Source: Goniomonas avonlea
Lineage: Eukaryota > Cryptophyceae > Goniomonadida > Goniomonadaceae
Assembly: GCA_003573635.1 (NCBI GenBank)
Contig: QUTJ01031412.1
Coordinates: 1-11,560, forward strand
DNA length: 11,560 bases
Direction of reading: 5' to 3'
Shown here: piece by piece, positions 5,561 through 11,560 of the stretch
Position numbering within the stretch: position 1 is the first letter of the stretch
Layout: every line of letters starts with the position of its first letter
The notes under the pieces: model-generated
The model's input: only the letters and a program-made list of their open reading frames with translations
Told to the model about the DNA's origin: nothing
Databases searched by the model: none
Made by a program: the position numbers and the translations under genes

Positions 5561-8304
5561 CTGCCAAAGAAAATGACAAAGTGTGCGTGTGCGTGTGCGT
5601 GCGGGTGCGCATGGGTGCGCGCGCGCGTGTGTGTGTGTTACGAAGCGACGCGTGCGTTGCTTTATATTGTCTCTGACTCGAGTCAGGTCTTTGGCCCGTT
5701 CGCGAGTCTTAGACTGACACCNGAACCGCGGTCTCGTACTGCGAGANTGCGAGCTTCGGCTCTGGTTTTGCCCATCTATCGTTCTTGCCCCTTCTGGAAG
5801 TACCAGTTAGCCGTGAACTGGTGTGAGTCTATTTCCGGAGTTCGAATAAGCATGAGCGACACGGGCGAAAGTTGTCTTTCGTTTCATGTCGCTCATGCTG
5901 GGAACTTCGGGGTCTTTGCCTGTTGGGCCTTCTTGGATTTTTGTGTCCCGCCCTCCCTCACCTTGACTTACCGACGAAGTCTCTTGGCGTCCCAACAGCA
6001 CCGACCCCGAGGGGGGTTCGGCGCTAGCTTGGTGAAAGATAAGTAAGTCATTACAATAAGGGTCATACGTCATTATCGTAAACCGCCAACGATAGTAACA
6101 CCATTACCTCGGACGTCCTCGCGTACGAGTAATGTTACTATCAGCGTAATAATGACTCCCCNTATTACAATNACTNACTTNATCTATCACTAGAAGCAGC
6201 CCTACTTGAATTAGTATGGTCCCACCTTACCCGAACTGAACGAGTGTTAAGTGACAATGTGTGCGTGCGTGCGTGCGTGCGTGTGCGTGTGTGTATGCGT
6301 GAGCTGTGGTCACACCACGTGCGATCCATACACTGTTAACAGACGCTGAAAGCGTATGAATGCCGGTGGGTGGGCAAGTGTCTAGTTTAGCAGAATTCTG
6401 CGCTACGAAGCGCATTGCACAGCATCTGTTCGACTACAACCCGAGGGCAAGTTCTCGGGCTCACCATTTCATGCAATCGCTCCTCGAGATCTTGGAGCTG
6501 AGCTTCAAGTTTCTCCTCACGCTCTCGTGCTGACTGCGCGCCTCGAGCCAACTGCGACACAAGTCAGCAACTAGGTCACCCGCCCGCCCGCCACACCCAC
6601 CCACACCCACACCCACACCCACACCCACACCCACACCCACACACACAGAGAGAGAGAAGCGAGAGAGAGAGAGAGAGAGAGAGACTCCACGCCGAGATCA
6701 CGAAGGGAAGATGTGCGGATCAAGCCCCGGCATCACGAGGAAGAAAAAACAAGAAACAATCAAGAAGTCTCGATCTCTCAATCAGATTGTTCATCTCGCG
6801 CTCTCCATCACAATGTGCACACGACGGTGTCATCTATCTCTCGGAACACTCTGCCGAGTTTTCATCAGCCTGTTGGATGTTGCGTATCTTGGCAACAACG
6901 GCGTGACCACGTGTGGCCTTGAGGCAGGCCGAGATACGATCAGGCGATCATGCACGAGCCTAACCAAGCTGCTGAAAGACACGTCTCATTATTGTTGGCG
7001 CGTACTGCACTTTGCGACCCTGGTATGTACACTCTTGTGCATGATACTACACTCTTGTACACGAGGACCTACACTCTTGTGCACGAGGTCCCACACTCTT
7101 GTGCACGAGGTCCTACACGATCCTACACTCTTGTGCACGAGGTCCTACACTCTTGTGCACGAGGTCCTACACTCTTGTGCACTACACTCTTGTGCACGAT
7201 GTCCTACACTCTTGCGCACACTCTTGTGCACGAGATGCGACACTAGACAGTACCTCAGCCTCAGCCAGCTCTGCTCTCTGTGCCTGCGCTCTGCCCCACA
7301 CTTGAGCGGCCTCTTGTTCTTCTTTGCAGCGTTGAGCCTCCGTCTCAAGAAAGCTGAGGCGGTGCTTTGAGGGAGAACCCGCGGTGCACTGCGCCAACTG
7401 CACGCGCAGCGCGCCCAGCTGCATGCTGTGTTATCCGAGGGCGCTTGTCACCCAGGTCGGCACAGCTTGGCAGATTCCTAATGCAACCATCAGCCTGGCT
7501 TTGATCATGGGGGGAGCCTCGCTGCTCTTGTGCTGCTTACACAATGGCGACAGGCATGCGACGGGATCATTGGAAATTACTGCTCAGTCTCACAGAGAAC
7601 TTACCTCGACAGTCTTCGTGACTTCCGCGGCGGCCTTGGCAGCTGCGAGTGCTGCTTCGAACGCTTTCCCTCCTCCTGCGCCGCCTGCGCCATCGGTGCG
7701 TGTAAATTTGGTGCAACAAGAACGGCTTCTTGTTCCAGAAAATGCGGCGAACTCTTTCCTTCTCCTGCAAATTCGAGCAACCTGTGGGCGTACAAGACTC
7801 ATGCCACGCCATCAGAAAAAAGGAGAGAGTCTACTGGTGCGGGGGTCCGTTCGCACCAAAAGGCCCGGCGTCACGGGACAGCGACGCCTTCTCTGCCGCC
7901 CACTCCCTCCTCTCTCGCTCAGCTCGCTCTTCGCTGTGCCCCAGGGCCTGCTGCATCTTCTCCAGAGCTTCCTCAGCCTCCTCCCGCATCCGTCTCTCAG
8001 CCCCCAACGAGTGTTGTGCAATGCCCAAAGCCTCGTGCGCCGCTGTCAGGTCGCGTAGGAGACGATGGAGCTGTATTTTGTGTGAGAGAGCACAGCCTCA
8101 CACGCCATCAAGCACTTGGAGAGAAGAGCCTGGCCAAGCGAGCGATTGTCCGAGAAGTAAACATCAGCAAGCGACCCTGCTGAACGCACACGCGCGCGAT
8201 TCACTGCCCTCAATCAGACGATAATCAGAGAAGGGAGGGAGAGAAAGGGATAGAGCAGACGAGGGAGGGGGGAGGGAGAGCGAGAGCGAGAGCAAGAGAG
8301 AGAG

Positions 8305-8352
<48 letters not shown>

Positions 8353-11300
8353 AGATGGAGGGAGACAGAAGCTTTCGCGCACAACTCCGTTCCCAACATG
8401 TCAAAAGTCAAATGCTAGTGATAGCTGTGGTATCGGCAGGCGCAGGCTAGGAAAGATGAGGGAGGCCACGAGATGACCCAACGCTGGTGTACCTCAGCAC
8501 CGTCCGACACTCGTCCAGGATTATCCAGTGCTTTGAAGAGTTGAATCGCATGGTCACGCTCCTGCTCTGCACGCACAAAACAGCCTTTGAGCTCTCGGAT
8601 ACGAGACTCGTGCTGGTGAAGTTTGGTTGCCGCATCATTGAGCGCTGCTGTTTCCAACCCGCTCTGCGATACGTAACTTAGACTCTATTGAGTAAGAGGC
8701 GTCATTGTTTCAAGTCTGGTCCTGCGTATGTGCAAGTATGTGAGCGTCGGGGAAGCAAGGGAGCGTGGCGGAGGTGCGACGAACCGGACCGTCACGACTA
8801 GGCAATTACCTCAGACACAGCACGAACGAGGTCTTTCTTGAGTTGATTCCTCTCAAGTCGAAGTTGTTCGCACTCGACTTGCAACGCGTTCACCGTGTTG
8901 CGAAGCTGCAGGCTCACAGTCAGCGACCGTGAGTGAATGTGAGCGCGCTCATGGTACGCGCTTGCTTCAAGCAACCAACTTCGAGCGACTCGGCGCACAA
9001 GCGGGCAGAGATAGTCTGAACCGATTGAGCTCCAACACAAAATGAGCAACCACAACGCCAGGGAGCAGATGCAAGGTCCACCAACGACAGCAACAGCAGC
9101 AAGGAGAAGAGCCAACGCGACAGCAAGATGAACAAAGAAGGACACCACGACCCAACAGAACCAGAACACGGACACAACCGTGAACCAGAACGAAGCAGGA
9201 GCGAGGTGCAACAGTGAAAGAAGCAGAGCATCCACGCACAGAGGCAGCGTCTTCCCGCTGTGTCTCCCGAAGGTCGTCGCGGTCAAACTCAATCCGCCCA
9301 ACAGTCGCCTCAAGAGCCGCGTGCGCCTGAGCCGACCTTCAGCACCTCGGACAGTACGCAGGCGTGACAAAAGTACCTCAGACATAAACCCAAGTTTTTT
9401 CTCAGCGGCAGCCAACTTGTCTCGCCAGTCCTTGTCCACTGTGACTGCTTGTGTCTCCATGTACTTCCACAGAGTCCTGACACAGAGTATATAAGTGTGT
9501 GTGTGTGTGTGGTGTGCGACACGTTGATTAGGATCTGAGAAGGAAATAGACCGAGAGATGCCAAAAAATATGTCCCGGGGACGTGACACAGTTGAGCTCT
9601 CACATATCTCTGCATACCTTGCAGTTTCAGCGCAACAATGTGCCATGCGAGGCACTTCAAACACTTTATGCCATTGTTCGATTGTCGAGACAGCCTCCGT
9701 TTGCACTTCAGTGTGCGTGGCCTCCAGTCTCACCGCAGCTGGGGGGGTCCTGAATGTGACAGCGATCAAGATGCTACTCTGATGTGCCCACACTTAAACA
9801 CTATGACAATCTCGTCCTGTCCCAAGACATTGCCGTCCTGGAGCACAGATGTTGTGAGGCCGTGTATACCAGAGGGGCCCTTGCCAGCGTATCAATGGCA
9901 TGGGAGAGTGTGCTGAAGCCTTGTCCTGCAGACTCTTGTGTCGGACCAGTTGGGCTGCACTAAGGGGTTCCAGGCACTATGAGCGATCTCATCACTGAGA
10001 CCAGGTCTGAGCGCTGTCACGAATTGTCCTCGGTTGGGAGGCCGCAGACATGAGCGTAACAGCGTCCGCCGTTGTGTCATTACATTTGCATCGCGAGAAA
10101 TCTCGCCGAGCTGGCACTCATCATCGCCGTACGAATCTACATCGAAGCCCACCACTCTGCGCGATAGTGCAAGAGCACTGGAAGAATTAGACTGACCTGA
10201 GTAAATGCAACTGGGCAGTAATCTCGGCCACCTGGGACATCGCGGCATCACGCTCTGATGCGACAGCCGCTCGTCCTGCCGCTGCCTCCTTCAGTTGCTC
10301 CTGTAGAGCGCTGATGGTGTCTTGGTCGGTTTCCAACTTGAGAGCGGAGTAGGTGCACAGTGAGGCCACTCTCTGCGAGGGTGCACAACGAATAAGTGCA
10401 CAATGGAATAGAAGGTGCACAATGAGATGAGAAAGTGCACAATGAGATGAGAAGGTGCACAATGAGATGGAAAGTGCATTGTTGGGAATTTCAATAACAG
10501 TTGCAGCAACTAGACGACTCTGAGGCAGGAAGCAAACAGCACACCAAACAAACAGCTGGGCTGTGCGGCATGACATAACAAACTGGTGTGTGACCAGCTC
10601 GCGAAAGGAACAACGTACGGTGGCCTCAGCAAGGGCAAGGTCGCGCGCACTTTCAGCCTCACGGAGTTCCAACACCTGCGACGCCAATTAAACTGTCGCC
10701 AGAAACATGCTCTACCATTTCAACATTACAAAAAAGAAAACGGGATGTGATGGACATCAAAATGTTCACCACTACTTGAGTTCGAATCAATATATTCAGC
10801 GAGTCGAGATTGTAGCTACTCGCCATGTGAAGGGCCTACGCTCTGTTATCCAAATCTCAGGGCAACAGTCTCCATGGTGTCTAGTCTCCTCCTTGTGATG
10901 TCCTTCCTAAATTCGTCGAAAAAAGAGAGGTAGAAGCATCAAGCATCAAGCATCAAGCACCTTTGATCTCAAACTCTGGGCCGCACCCTCGGCAGCAGTG
11001 GTCTCTCTCGCGCTTCGCTCCAGCTGCAGCTCTAGGTCCTCCACACCCCGGCGCAGCTTGGCAATTTCAGCACAACTTGCTCTCGCCTGCTCCTTCGCAG
11101 CCTGCTGCGCCTACTAATGTCAACGATTGTTTTGGTTCGCAGAGTGCTTGTACATCATGCAGTCGCTGAGACAACAAAAAGTCTTACAACTCACAGGAAA
11201 ATAATATACCTGGGCAAGTTGTTGAGACTGGAATGCGAACTCAGCCGCGTGGTCTTCTGAGACTGATTTCGACAGAGAGAGCGCCGCTGTGAGGTTTGAG

Positions 11301-11541
11301 ATCTGTTGTGTCAGTTACGCAAGCTGCAAAAGCAAGTCAATGTCGTTGCATCCTTCGCCCTGGTCGTGAGAGGGTCTCCTGCCAAGTCACAGGTCAAGGC
11401 CATTGCACAGCTCACCTCCTCGTTGTCACGAGAGAGTGACTCTTGCACCGTTCTGCTTGCAGTAAGATTCTCCTCAAGAATTCGCACATCGTTTTGGCCC
11501 AGTTCTACGCTTCTGCGGTTCTGCGTCAATAACACCACCAC
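5507..11541 (-). CDS. large multi-exon coiled-coil protein (3' part; gene continues off the right edge)
   Basis: I reconstruct about 16 exons on the minus strand: 11541-11416, 11302-11210, 11110-10961, 10675-10619, 10336-10197, 9749-9618, 9476-9377, 9326-9240, 8905-8810, 8663-8493, 8070-7857, 7684-7605, 7418-7254, 6551-6465, 5713-5642 and 5560-5507. Every junction has GT and AG ends and the phases agree throughout. The joined product is about 600 residues, rich in E, Q, A, L, R and K with heptad spacing, for example EEKLEAQLQDLEERLHEM and LQVECEQLRLERNQLKKDL. There is no transmembrane helix or catalytic motif. Such proteins usually act as scaffolds or tethers (centrosome, basal body, Golgi, cytoskeleton), and I cannot say which. 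The 5' end is outside the window: the first exon follows an acceptor gagctcag at 11542. The weakest links are the exon near 7605-7781 and the last two exons. Confidence 0.7.
5578..5640. repeat. GTGCGT/GT microsatellite in the last intron
   Basis: gtgcgt, gcgc and gt units fill most of the 81-nt intron between exons O and P. Confidence 0.9.
5642..5713 (-). CDS. coiled-coil gene, exon O
   Basis: The acceptor is ggtgtcag and the donor gtaaca. It is phase 0 and encodes 24 residues, SKTRERAKDLTRVRDNIKQR then TRRF, a basic helix-like segment. The preceding intron is 751 nt and could hide another exon. Confidence 0.55.
5835..5910. repeat. imperfect hairpin with arms of about 35 nt
   Basis: The left arm (5835-5871) and right arm (5876-5910) pair around a TTGT loop. 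The segment gcatgagcgaca is exact in both arms, as are gaaag/ctttc next to the loop. It lies in the exon N-O intron. Confidence 0.7.
6038..6184. mobile_element. foldback / MITE-like inverted-repeat element
   Basis: The two halves are imperfect reverse complements. The outer arms are GATAAGTAAGTCATTACAAT (from 6038) against 6158-6184. The inner arms are gatagtaaca..cattac (6091-6107) against gtaatgttactatc (6129-6142). It encodes nothing, is AT-richer than its surroundings, and lies in an intron. Four Ns fall in the right arm, perhaps from poor reads through a hairpin. I see no clear target-site duplication, so its mobile origin is inference. Confidence 0.45.
6258..6301. repeat. GTGC/GT microsatellite
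   Basis: Tandem gtgc units grade into gt and gtat units, within the long intron between exons N and O. Confidence 0.9.
6465..6551 (-). CDS. coiled-coil gene, exon N
   Basis: The acceptor cttgtgtcgcag has a branch-like ctgac before it, and the donor is gtgagc. It is phase 0 and encodes 29 residues including EREEKLEAQLQDLEERLHEM. It is a very clear coiled coil and shows that the gene extends this far. Confidence 0.8.
6579..6684. repeat. CCCACA repeat followed by GA microsatellite
   Basis: Runs of CCC separated by ACA or G (6579-6642) are followed by CACA and (GA)n. On the transcript strand it reads (GGGTGT)n, which is suited to a G-quadruplex, directly upstream of the exon N acceptor. Confidence 0.93.
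7032..7240. repeat. intronic minisatellite, about 22-bp unit with GTGCAC core
   Basis: About ten full or partial copies of ctcttgtgcacgaggtcctaca lie in tandem, some truncated to 12-15 bp. It starts right after the exon M donor on the transcript strand. Confidence 0.93.
7254..7418 (-). CDS. coiled-coil gene, exon M
   Basis: The acceptor is agcatgcag (or cacag at 7426 in another phase) and the donor gtactg. It encodes 55 residues, e.g. FLETEAQRCKEEQEAAQVW and RAQAQRAELAEAE, phase 0 at exit. Confidence 0.75.
7605..7684 (-). CDS. coiled-coil gene, exon L (boundaries uncertain)
   Basis: A strong donor gtaagt follows at 7604. The frame reading KAFEAALAAAKAAAEVTKTV suits the coiled coil and exits in phase 0. 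To match exon K (phase 1) it needs the acceptor gatggcgcag at 7685. Earlier acceptors ccacag (7782) and tttgcag give other registers, all three of which are open here. Confidence 0.45.
7857..8070 (-). CDS. coiled-coil gene, exon K
   Basis: The acceptor is aaaatacag; it exits in phase 1 at donor gtgcga (or gtgacg at 7874, same phase). It encodes 71 residues with a strong coiled coil, e.g. EEAEEALEKMQQALGHSEER. Without splicing the frame meets TAG shortly after. Confidence 0.78.
8227..8371. repeat. homopurine GA microsatellite in an intron
   Basis: A purine tract of about 145 bp with a long (GA)n core sits near 8296-8345. In the transcript of the minus-strand gene it is a CU-rich tract between exons J and K. 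Confidence 0.95.
8493..8663 (-). CDS. coiled-coil gene, exon J
   Basis: The acceptor is gtatcgcag and the donor gtacac. It is phase 0 and encodes 57 residues, including ALNDAATKLHQHESRIRELK and FVRAEQERDHAIQLFKAL. Confidence 0.8.
8810..8905 (-). CDS. coiled-coil gene, exon I
   Basis: The acceptor is gagcctgcag and the donor gtaatt. It is phase 0 and encodes 32 residues, LRNTVNALQVECEQLRLERN then QLKKDLVRAVSE. This is one of the clearest coiled-coil segments. Confidence 0.8.
9240..9326 (-). CDS. coiled-coil gene, exon H
   Basis: The acceptor gtcggctcag follows a 50-nt intron and the donor is gtgcgt. It is phase 0 and encodes 29 residues, AHAALEATVGRIEFDRDDLR then ETQREDAAS. It is hidden inside a longer, spurious open frame of another register. 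Confidence 0.65.
9377..9476 (-). CDS. coiled-coil gene, exon G
   Basis: The acceptor ctgtgtcag gives a phase-2 entry and the donor gtactt a phase-0 exit. It encodes TLWKYMETQAVTVDKDWRDK followed by LAAAEKKLGFMSE. Confidence 0.7.
9495..9510. repeat. (GT)8 microsatellite in an intron
   Basis: A pure GT dinucleotide run lies in the exon F-G intron. On the transcript strand it is (CA)n, shortly before the exon G acceptor. Confidence 0.9.
9618..9749 (-). CDS. coiled-coil gene, exon F
   Basis: The acceptor cacattcag supplies the single G needed to complete the Arg codon from exon E. The donor gtatgc leaves phase 2 again. It encodes TPPAAVRLEATHTEVQTEAV... and STIEQWHKVFEV. Confidence 0.65.
10197..10336 (-). 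CDS. coiled-coil gene, exon E
   Basis: The acceptor is gctctcaag and the donor gtcagt. It enters in phase 0 and leaves in phase 2. It encodes 46 residues (LETDQDTISALQEQLKEAA..., then AMSQVAEITAQLHLL) plus a split Arg codon that exon F completes. Confidence 0.75.
10353..10480. repeat. intronic minisatellite with GTGCACAA core (19-20 bp unit)
   Basis: Units begin gtgcac at about 10396, 10415, 10435 and 10455, with degenerate copies at 10353, 10381 and 10474. The consensus is gtgcacaatgagatgagaag on the plus strand. It lies between exons D and E. Confidence 0.85.
10619..10675 (-). CDS. coiled-coil gene, exon D
   Basis: The acceptor is gcgtcgcag and the donor gtacgt. It encodes 19 residues in phase 0, VLELREAESARDLALAEAT. 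The following 282-nt intron is a multiple of three and has no stop in this frame. Confidence 0.7.
10936..10960. repeat. 7-bp tandem repeat at a 5' splice site
   Basis: gcatcaa is repeated about 3.5 times on the plus strand. On the minus strand the repeat (gcttgat) starts at the donor gtgcttgat of exon C. Confidence 0.8.
10961..11110 (-). CDS. coiled-coil gene, exon C
   Basis: The acceptor is attagtag and the donor gtgctt. The exon is phase 0 at both ends and encodes 50 residues with clear heptads (AQQAAKEQARAS... and LRRGVEDLELQLERSARE). Confidence 0.75.
11210..11302 (-). CDS. coiled-coil gene, exon B
   Basis: The acceptor cacaacag follows the branch-like gtaactgac. The upstream tttgcag acceptor is excluded because it puts a TAA in frame. 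It encodes 31 residues in phase 0 (ISNLTAALSLSKSVSED...) and ends at donor gtatat. Confidence 0.65.
11416..11541 (-). CDS. coiled-coil gene, exon A (first visible)
   Basis: It follows acceptor gttgagctcag and ends before donor gtgagc (11415). It encodes 42 residues in phase 0, including VRILEENLTASRTVQESLSR. An in-frame TGA lies just upstream of the acceptor, so an intron must precede it if the frame is real. Confidence 0.7.
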
Positions 11542-11560
11542 CTGAGCTCAACATCACCAC

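Noticed and set aside
5125-5612. Several long frames on both strands rich in Ser/Leu or Arg/Glu
   Set aside because: They are translations of the GA microsatellite and have no other protein-like content apart from the short exon P.
7032-7240. Regular repeats considered as a CRISPR array
   Set aside because: Units are contiguous without unique spacers and lie in an intron of a eukaryotic gene.
8071-8190. Protein-like minus frame SLADVYFSDNRSLGQALLSK before exon K
   Set aside because: No acceptor and donor pair gives phases that fit exons J and K; the only matching intron would be 23 nt.
7384-8224. Long plus-strand frames of over 160 codons
   Set aside because: They run antisense to coiled-coil exons K, L and M, have Ser/Pro/Arg/Cys-rich composition, and contain no domain I recognise.
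8798-9793. 331-codon minus-strand open frame with very hydrophobic middle, resembling a membrane protein
   Set aside because: The hydrophobic part is pyrimidine-rich intron sequence. Coiled-coil exons F, G and I in the same register plus exon H in another explain the coding signal better.

Overview
The window looks like nuclear DNA of a unicellular eukaryote, not a prokaryote. Reading frames are interrupted by GT-AG introns with matching phases, intergenic spaces are short, and simple repeats (GA, GT/GTGC, CCCACA and two GTGCAC minisatellites) are frequent. I cannot name the lineage. Intron-rich genes with small exons fit many protists and argue against kinetoplastids. Single N bases at 5722, 5747, 6162, 6172, 6176 and 6181 point to draft-quality sequence.

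Layout: 116-736 (minus) holds a small coiled-coil-like hypothetical gene. 934-1770 (minus) is the one confidently recognised gene, an ALKBH8-type AlkB 2-oxoglutarate/Fe(II) dioxygenase, whose 5' end is unresolved. 1771-2148 is a short divergent promoter region with a tiny upstream ORF. 2149-3231 (plus) encodes an unrecognised four-pass membrane protein that may be spliced at its 3' end. 3595-4731 (plus) encodes a proline-rich low-complexity protein with two SUMO-interacting-motif-like repeats and a probable 45-nt intron. 4732-5506 is a convergent intergenic region ending in a homopurine tract.

The right half (5507 to beyond the right edge) is best read as one large minus-strand gene that no single open frame reveals. 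About 16 small exons, mostly phase 0, splice together to roughly 600 residues of heptad-rich coiled coil, ending at a TGA at 5507-5509. I reconstructed it exon by exon from splice sites and phase. Its introns carry almost all the repeats of this half: two GTGCAC-core minisatellites, a G-quadruplex-capable GGGTGT repeat next to a 3' splice site, CT/GA tracts, and two inverted-repeat structures of which one looks like a foldback or MITE-like element.

The genes do not form an obvious pathway. The ALKBH8-like protein implies tRNA wobble-uridine hydroxylation. The coiled-coil protein is probably structural (cytoskeletal, centrosomal or Golgi-tether type), but this is inference from composition only. 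I saw no CRISPR array, rRNA, tRNA or transposase gene.
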